DNA from: Mesocentrotus franciscanus
Taxonomy: Eukaryota > Echinodermata > Echinoidea > Camarodonta > Strongylocentrotidae
NCBI GenBank assembly: GCA_037976565.1
Contig: CP137668.1
Coordinates: 2,934,261 to 2,998,260, forward strand
Length of the DNA stretch: 64,000 bases
Reading direction: 5' to 3'
In this document: piece by piece, positions 33,977-46,503 of the stretch
Position numbering within the stretch: the first letter of the stretch is position 1
Layout of the letters: each line of letters opens with the position of its first letter
Program-made: the position numbers and the translations under genes
The notes under the pieces: generated by a model
The model's input: only the letters and a program-made list of their open reading frames with translations
What the model was told of the DNA's origin: nothing
Databases searched by the model: none

Positions 33977-36900
33977 TAATATTATTTGGATATCCAGAAG
34001 CTGATAAATAACCTCTTGTTCATTACAACATTCTAATTGGTTGGATAATCATTCTCGTGGAAATTTCACTAAGAATTAGATAGTAAGAAGTCAGTTAGTG
34101 CAATGTCCCCTGTTATGATATAAATATTTTGTGTATTATGATATTATGGGATTCTTACTCTATTTATTTAAAGATGCATGCTGCCTGATGGATACATTGC
34201 TGATCGATTCCACATGAACAATTCAACTACGTACATAATAGATCATGCATGAATATCAGACACAATGGTTTAGGAAATCTGAATTCACTGATCATTGCCA
34301 AAAGACCAAACATAAAAGAAGGGTTTGTTTACCAAGAGGGTGTAGAAAAGGCCACACCATATTCAAATAAATTTTCATTTCCTTTTAACCAGATTGCTAA
34401 ATTAAAGAGAAATCTGGTAAACAATTTGTGAAAGTCCACTTATATAATTTGGTAGTCAGATGAAATATCAATTGTTTTTCCACGTACATAAATTCTCATT
34501 GATTTGGGCTCTGCAAGGTATATCCACAGGGGCGAGATGTGAAGAGAGTGTTTTTATTTTGTCCCTTTTATTTCCAAAGACAAATCTTTTATTAACATAC
34601 CGTACAGTTGATGCATAGCATTTGATGAGGAAAAAAAATCATTAAGTTATTATTAGATTTGTGATATGATCATATCAATAAATGACCTTCTTTCTAGTTT
34701 TCTAAGCTAGCACATGGTGTTACCGAAAGCCTCAAATTGTGAACATTATTGCTTGCCTTAACCTTCACAAAATCTGTCATGAACTTAAAATATTTTGAAT
34801 GTTCATATATACTGTACATTTTCTTAAAGTCTGATTTTTCTGAACTGCTCTCTATACAGTGCCTATAAAAAAATAGTATACCCAACGTTGGTAGATCATG
34901 ATTTAAAAATCTATTTCATGGGAAAGGGTAACCTGTTTTCGGTCTAGTGATAACCTATTCATCATTTTTCTGCCACGAATGACTGTGCACCAAGGTTTCT
35001 AAAAAGTGACGTCAAAATCTCCTTGTACCAAGTTTGAGCTGTGCTACGAATTTGAGTTGGGCCATATCCATATGCTACCTTGGTCTTAGGAAGTGTTTAA
35101 GAGCTCTTTTTGCAGTTAAAAAAAGAAAGAGAGATATTAAGGGGAAATGGAAAAAAAGGTATTATGGTCAAATCTCAGGAATTGTAAAGACTCATAAGTT
35201 ATAGAAAACAAATCAGATGCTTTTCATTAAAGCAGGACATTTTGTTTTTGTTCTTACACTTTATGGAAGGGCATTGAATGATTGACTGGCAGTGTATATA
35301 CTGTGCTCTTTTTTATTTTCAAAAAACTTTTGTGAGATTTCGGCAAGAGAATATTAAATTCGATATGTCTGAGAGTGGTGCGTACACTCTCCTTGTACCA
35401 AGTTTGAGCTGATGCTCTGAAAAAGGTTTACACGTATACCGTCACATGGCAATCAAATGGCAGATAAATTCATCTAAGCAGAAAATGCCTTTATGGTGAA
35501 GTTGACGGTGGTTAAGTTGGAGTTGCAAAGCATGTCAACTAATTGAAACCAACTTAATCTCGTCTTGTGCGTACCACAGTGCGTATAAAAAGAGTATACC
35601 CAACTTCGGTATCTGATGATTAAAAAGATTAACTTACGGGGAGTTATGGCGAACGTAACTTTTCGAGTCCGTATTCTTCCCACAGAATCTCAGCTTGCCG
35701 AGCATCCTACGTAAATAAGTCAGAGTAAAATAATTGTCTTTCTAGCCCATGCAATTAAACATTGTCAGTAGGAAGTAGTATGACTAGGCATTACAAAACA
35801 TTTCTTCAAAAATGACAAAATTGATGGGGATAGGGTGTCAATCTGTCAGACGGCCCCTGAAAATTGGGGTATTTTCCCCCAAAACCCCATGGACCAAATT
35901 TTGTCAAAATGAAGGGCTTGGCTGTACATTACAACAACATGCTGACAAAATTATCACCCATTGAGGCATAACACTCTCCTGAAAAGAAACCCACTAAAGT
36001 ACCAAGCTTTGCTGCTCCAAAAATGTACAGAAAAGGTAGGTTTTTTTTAAATAACTTTCTGACCCTTATAACTCAATTCAATTCAAATTTACATGATACA
36101 AGCATGAATATTACAATTTACTGAAGTGCAATTTGGTGTCGAATGATCATTGTATTAATACGTCATTAAAGTTTGACATTTGTACTGCTTTCTCAAAAGT
36201 AGCCAAAAAGTATTTACATGATTATATATGTAAACACTCCCATTGACCATCTTTACCGGTTTTGAAGGAAATAATATATAGAGGATTATGCAAGTTATGT
36301 GTGTAATTAACACATGAATGGTGAATGCCAACATGGCAGTCACATAGGTCACATACCTAACAAGTTCCTTTATAATATCTTATTAATATATTTATATTGA
36401 AAGCTCTGGGGGCTGAACCCAAAGCTAAATTTTGAGGAGTCAAATATCATTAATAAAATGGGGTGACCATATCGTGAAAGGCTCTTGGCCTATTTGCTCT
36501 GTAAAAAGAAAGTCGAGGTATAAACAAATTTACTATTATTTACGTTTGGGTGGAGTACATGTCTTATCCAAATTGATTTTCATTTCAAGAATGCATAATT
36601 TTATTTGTATTTTAGACAATAAATATAATTTTAACAAATCGTGATAAAGAAGAATGATAGAAATTGAGGTTCTTTGCCCTTGATAGAGCAGAGTGGCGTG
36701 GTCTAATCCGGGTGAAACAGTAGAATAGACGCCGTATGGGATATCCATTCAGACACCGTTCAGATACTATTAGACAATTGACCTATTTTCACAGATACTA
36801 GTCTTGTACATTCAACCAAATATACCTGTGTATTGATGCTATGCATACTCAGTCACGAACCTGTACTTTCCCTTTGATCATGTTAATAATAGGCAGACCT

Positions 36901-37050
36901 ATACAAAGATCATAATAAAAGCTGTTTACAGCTTGTTTATTGAACTTTTAAATGTGACGCCTCCAAACCCGTCATATCTCTGTCATGACTTTTTAAGTCA
37001 ATGTGCAGCGCCATCAGATGACATTTATTAAGTAGGAAATGGCTGGCAAT

Positions 37051-37512
37051 ACACTCACGGTACACTCACATATCATTTTAGAAAGTGGGACACATAGCTT
37101 CGTGCAGAATAAATAAAATAAGGAAGGCGAATAGAAGCAATGAAATGGACATGGCTGATATAATGGTCGAGATTCTCACAAAATGTAGGCATGTTTTCAG
37201 TGGGTGTTTGTGTTTGTGTGGGTGCGTGTGCACGTGTGTGTGTGTTTTTTTTTTTTTAATTTAAAATTTTTTTTTTAATGTCTTTTTATGTTCATGCCTT
37301 CTTCATGCATGCATGTTTCATGCTTTATTTGATGTAAATAGTAAAAGTTCATTTGTATTATTTAGATGTGAATGTAAAATCATATTCTATATAATAATAT
37401 TAACATGCAGATTATTTTATGTATTGATTTTGTTATTGTTTGTTATTGTTATTTTGTTATTGTTTGTGAAAAGCAATGGAGAAAATAAAATATCATTGAA
37501 AAAAAAAAAAAT
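37051..37512 (+). mobile_element. Poly(A)-ended retroposon insert in unit B
   Basis: Same insertion point and content as 31669-32126 in unit A, with small length changes in the T and A runs. Presence at the identical site shows it was inserted before A and B separated. Confidence 0.8.
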
Positions 37513-37809
37513 ATGGACCATACACGCTTTTAGAAATCTTTCAGCTATCTTTCGGCACAATCAGGGTTTTAATCTCTTTATTTTACGTCAGATCCGTCAT
37601 GTTTACATCTAAGGCTTTTTGCAGAACTGAACTGATTCTACATGATTATTTCCAAATAGTCATGAAAAAAGTAATAAAATACATTCTTTAGAACGAAAAT
37701 TGTATTAAGGTCATTGCATTTTTTTAAGGAACTGGAACATTAAAATCATGATGATAAACAAAAGCAAAGACTATTATATATCAACTGAATCTAGATGAGC
37801 TGCCTCATG

Positions 37810-38003
37810 CATTAACTTTAATGTTTTCAAATTTCCCAACGAGACAATCTTTTTATTACCATATACCAATGTTAAGAACTCTTTGTAAAAAGAATACCTT
37901 AATTTACACTGGCCTGATATTTTGGAATTCTCTTGATGAGTCCTTAAAACACTCGTCAAGTCTAATTTCACTTGAACGAAATCTGAAGTTAAAGTTAGTT
38001 TAG
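37810..38003 (+). pseudogene. LINE ORF2 C-terminal fragment, unit B
   Basis: The frame reads HIPMLRTLCKKNTLIYTG, then WNSLDESLK and LISLERNLKLKLV before a stop. This matches the C-terminal end of Jockey/CR1-group LINEs, where a G..IWNSLP..L motif is followed by a basic F(K/R)..LK tail. It is followed by a T-rich 3' UTR. Only about 60 residues remain, so there is no function. Confidence 0.78.
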
Positions 38004-39172
38004 ACCTACAAGGAATCCATGTAACATTATGCTCATTTGCTTGAAATGCATGCCATTGTTCATGTTTACAATAAATACTTTCCCTTGGAATTTGATTTAA
38101 ATGCTTTTAGTGCATGATAGCTGCAGAATGCAAACTTCAGTGTCTCATTCTTGTGCTTGTGTTGTTATGCTTGCCTTGGTTGTATTGTCTTGTTTTGTAT
38201 CGTCCCGTTTTCCCCTATCTGTTCTTTTCCTTGCATTTTCTACTTTATGATACTATGATATTTTATGTTATAGGAAACCTAAATTACAAGCTATGCTTTC
38301 ATAGGTTTATACAGCAATCAATTATCTTCTTAGTCTCAATTGTATACTTTTACTTAAATATGGGGTTATAATAGCTACCTAACTTTCAACAACACACAAT
38401 AAATCTGCCCAATGAAACACTTTTTCTTCATTAAAAATATTATATATGTTATCATACCACACACAGAAAAAAATGATAAAATAATTATAATGTGATGGAT
38501 AAGACATGTTATGCTTTTCCAAATGAATTGATGTCTCGTTACATTGTGCGCATTTTAAGTGGAAAACACACTGTACATGTACCATAGCTGGCAATTATTA
38601 CTTATATTCAATCGATTTTCTTTTCTTCTGCATTCCATATATATATATATATAAACAATTTTAGGTAACATAACAAACATGAAATACAAAAAGGTACTTT
38701 CTGACAATGAATCATAAATAAGCAAATATACATAACAATTATTATAGAAGAAAAAAGAGATAAATTATCAAAGTATCGCAAAGTATCATACTTCATCAAA
38801 CTTTATAGAATCATTTGCAGAAGAAGGACTGCCATTGTAAGCAAAATGCTTGAAAATATGACAAATATAAGCAGTAAAAGTCCATGGGCTAAAAACTTTT
38901 TAAAATGGTACCAAACCCCTTAGGCACAATCTTAAATGTATTGTTTTGTTAGTTAGGACCCTCCGCTATCAAAATGTGCATATATTTGTAATTTTAAACG
39001 TTAAAAACACATTGTAAGTATTTGCTTTAAAGGCAGTTTCCATGGATACTAAATGTTGAAGAAGTTGATATCTCGGAACAACAAAAAACGAAATGTAATT
39101 AATCAATACAAAATATCAAACAAGCATCGTTGTAAAAATAGTATCAATAATTTGGTCTACTTTATCAAGGGT

Positions 39173-39371
39173 ATAACCATTATCATTATTATTACTGCTC
39201 TTCATGTGGGCCCTGTAAGTGTTATTACCCCAGCATTGCCAGCTACACCTGGGTCGAGAGGGACAATGTGGGCAAAATACCTTGTCCAAGGATGTAAGCA
39301 GTAGCACTGAGCAAGGAAAGAACCTTTTGTACGAGAGTCAAGAGCCTTCACCAATATACCACTGTGCTCTA
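39173..39371 (-). mobile_element. tRNA-Glu-derived SINE, unit C
   Basis: The same insertion as 33770-33976 with few differences, for example ACGAGAGTC in place of GTGAGAGTC in the anticodon region. It is an orthologous position within the tandem unit and not a new insertion. Confidence 0.8.
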
Positions 39372-39814
39372 TAATATTATTTGGATATCCAGAAGCTGAT
39401 AAATAACCTCTTGACCATATTTTCAACCTTACATGCTATTTGAATATTTTGATGATGATAAACTACAATGCGGTACTATTTTTATGAACGTATAGCGTCA
39501 TATGGCAATCACATGGCAGATGAATTCATCGAAGCAGAAAATGCCTTTATGGTGAAGTTGACGGTGGTTAAGTTCGAGTTAAAAAGCATGTCAACTACAA
39601 TTGAAACCAACTGAAATTCCTCTTGTGCAATCTACAGTGCGTATAAAAAGAGTATACCCAACTCCGGTGTCTTATGATAACAAATCTACAAACATGACAA
39701 ATGTATTGCAGAAGGCTTGCGTTTCATAACTACATTGTAAGACGTTGTGTGTGAATATTCAAATTTGTCTTAGTAGCCATTGAATCAGCAGGTAGACTTT
39801 CTGTTCTTAATAAA

Positions 39815-39887
39815 GGGAGCTCTCTCTCTCTCTCTCTCTCTCTCCATATATATATACACTATCTCTCTGTTCTTAATAAAGGGAGAG

Positions 39888-39920
<33 letters not shown>

Positions 39921-40028
39921 CATATATATATATTTCTATCTCTCTCTCTCTCTCTCTCTCTCTCGCTTTCTCTTTCTCTCCATCTATCTATCTATCTTGT
40001 TCACATTCTCTCTCTCTCTCTCTCTTTC
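39815..40028. repeat. CT / TATATA / ATCT module of unit C
   Basis: Two AATAAAGGGAG blocks with CT and TATATA runs, then long CT and ATCT repeats; unit A has three such blocks. Confidence 0.92.
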
Positions 40029-41271
40029 GTTTTCGTTTTCTTTTTCAGCCCCCTCCCTCCCCCAACGCCACCCACTTTTCTAATTAACTTAGTGCATAAC
40101 TTGATATTTATATTTTCAAATTTAATGCCGATCATGCTGACAGTATTTATCAACACTCCTGTTAGTCTTACATTTTGAAAACTGTTCATTACAACATTCT
40201 AATTGGTTGGATAATCATTCTCGTGGAAATTTCACTAAGAATTAGCTAGTAAGAAGTCAGTTAGTGCAATGTCCCCTGTTATGATATAAATATTTTGTGT
40301 ATTATAATATTATGGGATTCTTACTCTATTTATTTAAAGATGCATGCTGCCTGATGGATACATTGCTGATCGATTCCACATGAACAATTCAACTACGTAC
40401 ATAATAGATCATGCATGAATATCAGACACAATGGTTTAGGAAATCTGAATTCACTGATCATTGCCAAAAGACCAAACATAAAAGAAGGGTTTGTTTACCA
40501 AGAGGGTGTAGAAAAGGCCACACCATATTCAAATAAATTTTCATTTCCTTTTAACCAGATTGCTAAATTAAAGAGAAATCTGGTAAACAATTTGTGAAAG
40601 TCCACTTATATATTTTGGTAGTCAGATGAAATATCAAATATGTTTTTCCACGTACATAAATTCACATTGATTTGGGCTTTGCAAGGTATATCCACAGGGG
40701 CAACATGTGAAGAGAGTGTTTTTATTTTGTCCCTTTTATTTCCAAAGACAAATCTTTTATTAACATACCGTACAGTTGATGCATGGCATTTGATGAGGAA
40801 ACAAAATCATTAAGTTATTATTAGATTTGTGATATGATCAAATCAATAAATGACCTTCTTTCTAGTTTTCTAAGCTAGCACATGGTGTTACCGAAAGCCT
40901 CAAATTGTGAACATTATTGCTTGCCTAAACCTTCACAAAATCTGTCATGAACTTAAAATATTTTGAAAATGTTCATATATACTGTACATTTTCTTAAAGT
41001 CTGATTTTTATGAACTGCTCTCTATACAGTGCCTATAAAAAAATAGTATACCCAACGTTGGTAGATCATGATTAAAAAAATCTATTTCATGGGAAAGGGT
41101 AACCTGTTTTCGGTCTAGTGATAACCTATTCATCATTTTTCTGCCACGAATGACTGTGCACCAAGGTTTCTAAAAAGTGACGTCAAAATCTCCTTGTACC
41201 AAGTTTGAGCTGTGCTCCGAATTTGAGTTGGGCCATATCCATATGCTACCTTGGTCTTAAGAAGTGTTTAA

Positions 41272-41788
41272 AGATACTGTGTCCCTTTTGCAGCCAACAT
41301 CAAATTCTGTAGAAATTTGCAGGAATGTCATGTATGTCCTATCTATGAAATTTAAACGTTAGCAGTGTCCTAATATTCAAATTATGCAAGGAAATCCGTT
41401 TACTTGCTAGACTTCACTGTCAGACACTATTGAGTGACTGACTGGCTTTTTCATCTTTGGTAATAACATACATAAAATGAGCTGTAAAGGGTACATGAGC
41501 ATTTGTCTACATCAATAACCCACTTCTTGTAATGGCCAAAATTAAACTGATTGAATCTTGCGCAGCATAAAACGTACGACCATTCGGTACAATGGTCTGA
41601 AAAATCAGACTATTACTTACTGGCTCTATAGCTCCTAAGTCGATTCGACAACTAATAGTCGTTATTTTCTCACTTAAAGACATTTTCAAGCCCCTTTTTT
41701 TTAGGGAAGTTCCAAATTAGTATTGTCTTTCAAATGCCGTTGGAATTTAACCTTTTCATTTTTGGCCTGCAAATGGGACATAGTACCT
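41272..41788. mobile_element. TTAA-target MITE in unit C
   Basis: The 517-bp insert has the left end AGATACTGTGTCCCTTTTGC and, as complement of its right end, AGGTACTATGTCCCATTTGC, which match at 17 of 20 positions. It is flanked by TTAA at 41268-41271 and 41789-41792. Units A and B have the unfilled site GTGTTTAAGAGC. The TTAA target suggests mobilisation by a piggyBac-type transposase. No coding capacity is seen. Confidence 0.9.
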
Positions 41789-42459
41789 TTAAGAGCTCTT
41801 TTGCAGTTAAAAAAGAAGAGAGATATTAAGGGGAAATGGAAAAAAAAGGTATTATGGTCAAATCTCAGGAATTGTAAAGACTTATAAGTTATAGTCACAC
41901 AGAATCTCAGCTTGCCGAGCATCCTACGTAAATAAGTCAGAGTAAAATAATTGTCTTTCTAGCCCATGCAATTAAACTTTGTCAGTAGGAAGTAGTATGA
42001 CTAGGCATTACAAAGCATTTCTTCAAAAATGACAAATTGATGGGGATAGGGTGTCAATCTGTCAGACGGCCCCTGAAAATTGGGGTATTTTTCCCCCCAA
42101 ACCCCCATGGACCAAATTTTGTCAAAATGAAGGGCTTGGCTGTACATTACAACAACATGCTGACAAAATTATCACCCATTGAGGCGTAACACTCTCCTGA
42201 AAAGAAACCCACTAAAGTACCAAGCTTTGCTGCCCCAAAAATGTACAGAAAAGGTAGGGTTTTTTAAAATAACTTTCTGACCCTTATAACTCAAAAGCGT
42301 ATAACTCAATTCAATTCAAATTTACATGATATAAGCTTGAGTATTACAATTTCCTGAAGTGCAATTTGGTGTCGAATGATCATTGTATATCACTGGCGTA
42401 CTGGTGGGGGGGCTTGGGGGGCGCTAGCCCCCCCAAATAAAATTAAACCATGACCTGCA

Positions 42460-42900
42460 TAGAAAAAGAAAAAAGAGAGAGAGAGAGAAGGAAAAGAAGG
42501 AAAAGGGAAAGACGAGAGAAAGGGAAAGAAAGAAGAGTAAGAAGAAAAGAAAATGGTGGGAAAAGGAAATGGGGGAAACGAAGGAGATAGGGGGGCCGAA
42601 AGGGCCTTGCCTCCAAGTCTGTCCCCCCATCAAAAAATAAGAGAGAAGGAAGGAAAGGGAAAGAAAAAAGGAAAAGGGGAGATAAAGGGAAGGAAAAAAA
42701 GAGGGAGAAGAAAAGAAAAGAAGGGGGATATCAGTTGCAATTTTCCCGCCAACAAGTTGTGGATCGGGGCAAAGGCCCTTGCCTCCCGCAAAAAAAAGGA
42801 GAGAAGAGAAAGGAAAAGAGGATAGCTAAAAGGGAACAACAACAAAAGAGGAAGAAGATAAGAAAAGGGAGACAAGAAGGGGAGATCAGGGGAGATCACT
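42460..42900. repeat. Purine-rich block inside the unit C hAT element
   Basis: A/G-rich with GGGGCCGAAAGGGCCTTGCC and GGGCAAAGGCCCTTGCC interruptions. Related to 21770-21935 and to the complement of 53985-54420. It contains TTTTCCCGCCAACAAGTTGT, also found at 53985 and 54120 in complement. Frames over it are compositional. Confidence 0.9.
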
Positions 42901-43092
42901 TTTTTATGCGTTTGTTGAAAAATTACAAATTCCTAAATTTACAGTCAGGCAAGAAATATGCTTATTTAGAGGCCTACATGGCAGGGCCCGCAGAACGACG
43001 GGGCTCCGGAGCCTCGAGCTCCGCCCCCTCCCCCACTTTTTTGGAAAAAGTATACTAAAGAGAAAAATAATAAAAGAAAGAAAAAAAAAAAG

Positions 43093-44880
43093 AATAGTGA
43101 CCTGCCAGTGTCACAAAATAATGAGGTATAAAAATATGCTCGACTGACCGTGATTAAATGCCTAAAACCCCTGAGCTTCCGGGGACTCTGTCCCCTGGAT
43201 TCCACCTGGGGCCCTAAGGCGAGCCCCTGGATGCTCATCTAACGGTAATTTAAAGCCTAAAACCCCCGAGCTTCTGGGGGCTCCGCAACTGGACCCCAAG
43301 CCAATTAGTGTCCTGCCAGTGTCACAAATAAGGTATCAAAAAAATGCTCATCTGACCGTAATGAAACGCCTAAAACCCCTGAGCTTCCGGGGGCTCTGCC
43401 CCTGGACCTAACAAAGGGCCCTAAGGTGGTCTCCTGGATACTCATCTGACCGTTATACAATGCCTAAAACCCTTGAGCTTCCGGGGGCTCTGCCCCTGGA
43501 CCTAACCCAGGGCCCTAAGGCGAGCCCATGGATACTCATCTGACCGTTATGTAATGCCTAAAACCCTTGAACTTCCGGTGGCTCTGCCCCGTGGACCTAA
43601 CCATGGGCCCTAAGGCGGGCCCCTGGATACTCATCTGACCGTTATACAATGCCTAAAACCCTTGAGCTTCCGGGGGCTCTGCCCCTGGACCCCACGCCAA
43701 TTATTGTCCTGCCAGTGTCACAAATAAGGTATCAAAATATGCTCATCTGACTGTAATTAAACGCCTAAAACCCCTGGGTTTCCAATTTCCAGGGGCTCTG
43801 CCCCCTGGACCCAACCAATGGCCCTAAGTCAGGCCCCTTGATACTCATCTGACAGTAATTTATTGCCTAAAACCCCTGAGCTTCCGGGGGCTCCGCCCCC
43901 TGGACCCCATGCCAATTAGTGACCTGCCACTTTGTCATAAATAGGGTATCAAAATATGCTCATCTGACCGTAATTAAATGCCTAAATTACCTGAGCTTCC
44001 GGGGGCTCCGCAACTGGACCCCAAGCCAATTAGTGTCCTGCCAGTGTCACAAATAAGGTATCAAAAAAATGCTCATCTGACCGTAATGAAACGCCTAAAA
44101 CCCTGAGCTTCCGGGGCTCTGCCCTGGACCTAACCAAGGGCCTTAAGGCGAGCCCATGGATACTCATCTGACCGTTATGTAATGCCTAAAACCCTTGAAC
44201 TTCCGGTGGCTCTGCCCCGTGGACCTAACCATGGGCCCTAAGGCGGCCCCCTGGATACTCATCTGACCGTTATACAATGCCTAAAACCCTTGAGCTTCCG
44301 GGGGCACTGCCCCCTGGACCCCACGCCAATTATTGTCCTGCCAGTGTCACAAATAAGGTATCAAAATATGCTCATTTGACCGAAATTAAACGCCTAAAAC
44401 CCCTGAGTTTCCACTTTCCAGGGGCTCTGCCCCCTGGACCCAACCAATGGCCCTAAGTCAGGCCCCTGGATACTTATCTTACAGTAATTTATTGCCTAAA
44501 ACCCCTGAGCTTCCGGGCTCCGCCCTGGACCCCACGCCAATTAGTGACCTGCCACTTTGTCACAAATAGGGTATCAAAATATGCTCATCTGACCGTAATT
44601 AAATGCCTAAATTACCTGAGCTTCCGGGGGCTCCTCCCCCTCGACCCCACCAGAGGGCCTAAGGCGGGCCCCCTGAATGCTCAATGACCGATATAAAATG
44701 CCCCAAATCCCTGAGTTTCAGGGGGCTCAGCCCCCTGGACCCCACGCCAATTAGTGACCTGCAAGTGTCATGAATAAGGTATCAAAATATGCTCATCTGA
44801 CCGTAATTAAATGCCCATAGCCCCTGAGCTTACGGGGACTCTGCCCCTTGACCCCTGCCGGGGCTTTGCCCCTAGATCCC
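43093..44880. repeat. GC-hairpin satellite, main array
   Basis: About seventeen units of roughly 90-112 bp. Each has CTCATCTGACCGTAATTAAA, TGCCTAAAACCCCTGAGCTT, then a palindromic core of the form GGGGGCTCCGCCCCC. Units end either in CCAATTAGTGACCTGCCAGT and GTCACAAATAAGGTATCAAA or in GGGCCCTAAGGCGGGCCCC. A higher-order repeat of about 725 bp is visible: CCAGTGTCAC followed by AAGGTATCAAAAAAATGC at 43316 recurs at 44041. Confidence 0.93.
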
Positions 44881-46411
44881 CACCCACTTTGAAAAACGTT
44901 CAGCGGGCCAGCATGTAAGAGTGGGGTGATGCGGATTTTTTGTCTGCGAGCCCCCAAACATTTTTGCTCATTACGCCACTGATTGTATTAATACGTCATT
45001 AAAGTTTGACATTTGTACTGCTTTCTCAAAAGTAGCCAAAAAGTATTTACATGATTATATATGTAAACACTCCCATTGACCATCTTTACCTGTTTTGCAG
45101 GAAATAATATACAGAGGATTATGCAAGTTATGTGTGTAATTAACACATGAATGGTGAATGCCAACATGGCAGTCACATAGGTCACATACCTAACAAGTTC
45201 CTTTATAATATCTTATTAATATATTTATATTGAAAGCTCTGTGGGCTAAACCCAAAGCTAAATTTTGAGGAGTCAAATATCATTACTAAAATGGGGTGAC
45301 CATATCGTGAAAGGCTCTTGGCCTATTTGCTCTGTAAAAAGAAAGTCGAGGTATAAACAAATGTACTATTATTTACTTTTGGGTGGAGCACATGTCTTAT
45401 CCAAATGGATTTTCATTTCAAGAATGCATAATTTTATTTGTATTTAAGACAATAAATATAATTTTAACAAATCGTGATAAAGAAGAATGATAGAAATTGA
45501 GGTTCTTTGCCCTTGATAGAGCAGAGTGGCGTGGTGTAATCCGGGTGAAAGCAGTGAAAAGAGGAAACCAGGTCAATTTCACGTTTGCGTGCTTTGTAAA
45601 CACAAATTAAGAGATACCATAAGTAAGACCATTTTCTTTGGGTGTAGTCAAAGTATAAAGCAAATAGTTCAGGGATTTAAACAATGCATAGTTTGTTTGC
45701 TGAACGTGCTGACTGCTGAACAGTGATGAAGCATAATGATACCGAAAAAATGAATCGCTTTTCAAACAAAATCTATATTATATTCAAGATCTGTGACGCC
45801 GTATGGGATACCCATTCAGACACCGTTCAGATACTGTTATACATTTGATTTATTTTCAGGGATACTTGTACTTTCAACCAAATAGACATGTATAATTATG
45901 CTATGCATACTTCTTGAGAACAAGTTTTCTGTGTTGGTATTAATTTGTAGCCTATACATTTTTCTTCACCACTATGTCCAACTACAGTTAACATCTAACT
46001 TATTCATACCCTTGTCAAGTTTTGTAATATTCAAGTATGTGAAAAATGGATTATGTCCCGATTTATGTTTCTTGAGAAAGTGACATATCAAAGCTTACAT
46101 GCAGTATTCAACAAAGGCTCTAATTCAACCTGTCCACCCTTCATTCTTGAGTTATGGAAATTTGGGAGTGCTGTGGGTTGATTTTGCGATCGGATTTTAT
46201 TTCTTTCATTAACTTTAGTTATTGGATGGTTCTCCACATTTATGTGTTACATATATGTGTAATTTTTCCTCTGTTACTCAACTAAAATGATTAGTCTAAA
46301 GTGATATGTTTGTGCAATAAGCCCAATATTCCTAAACATCGTCAATTTATCCTTGAATACTGATTGACATTGCCTAAATTATTTTGATGAATTACTTATC
46401 CACATCTTTGA

Positions 46412-46503
46412 CACACCATCAAGAAAGAATACCGAGAGTCCTCTTCAAGACTCCCCAATCCTCCCTCTCTCTCACACATGGTGCAACCGCAAGCCTCCTG
46501 TAT
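46412..46503. mobile_element. 92-bp insert with 8-bp target duplication
   Basis: ATCTTTGA occurs at 46404-46411 and again at 46504-46511 around 92 bases absent from unit A, which reads CACATCTTTGATATATTTC. An 8-bp duplication fits hAT-type transposition, but no clear terminal inverted repeats were found, so another mechanism is possible. Confidence 0.7.

Larger units (their letters stand above)
32969..38360. repeat. Large tandem unit B
   Basis: Collinear with A and C. It lacks the CT-rich module (39412-40183 in C) and the 30121-31464 segment of A: GCTATGCATACTCAGTCACG at 36838 joins the two flanks directly. It keeps the complete SINE, the poly(A) insert and the LINE 3' fragment. It reads without interruption through the position of the gap in A. 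Confidence 0.9.
42391..44981. mobile_element. hAT-type element carrying the GC-hairpin satellite, unit C
   Basis: The left end CACTGGCGTACTGG and right end CATTACGCCACTG are inverted relatives of CAGTGGCGTA. The flanks ATTGTATAT (42382-42390) and ATTGTATT (44982-44989) are the duplicated target. Units A and B show the unfilled site ATCATTGTATTAATACG. The 2591-bp element holds a purine-rich block (42460-42900), a short AT-rich arm (42900-42975) and the large satellite array. No transposase is visible. Confidence 0.88.

Noticed and set aside
43093..44880. Regularly spaced palindromic repeats that look CRISPR-like
   Set aside because: The spacers are themselves repeated and not unique, units are about 100 bp, no cas genes are present, and the context is eukaryotic. 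It is a satellite.
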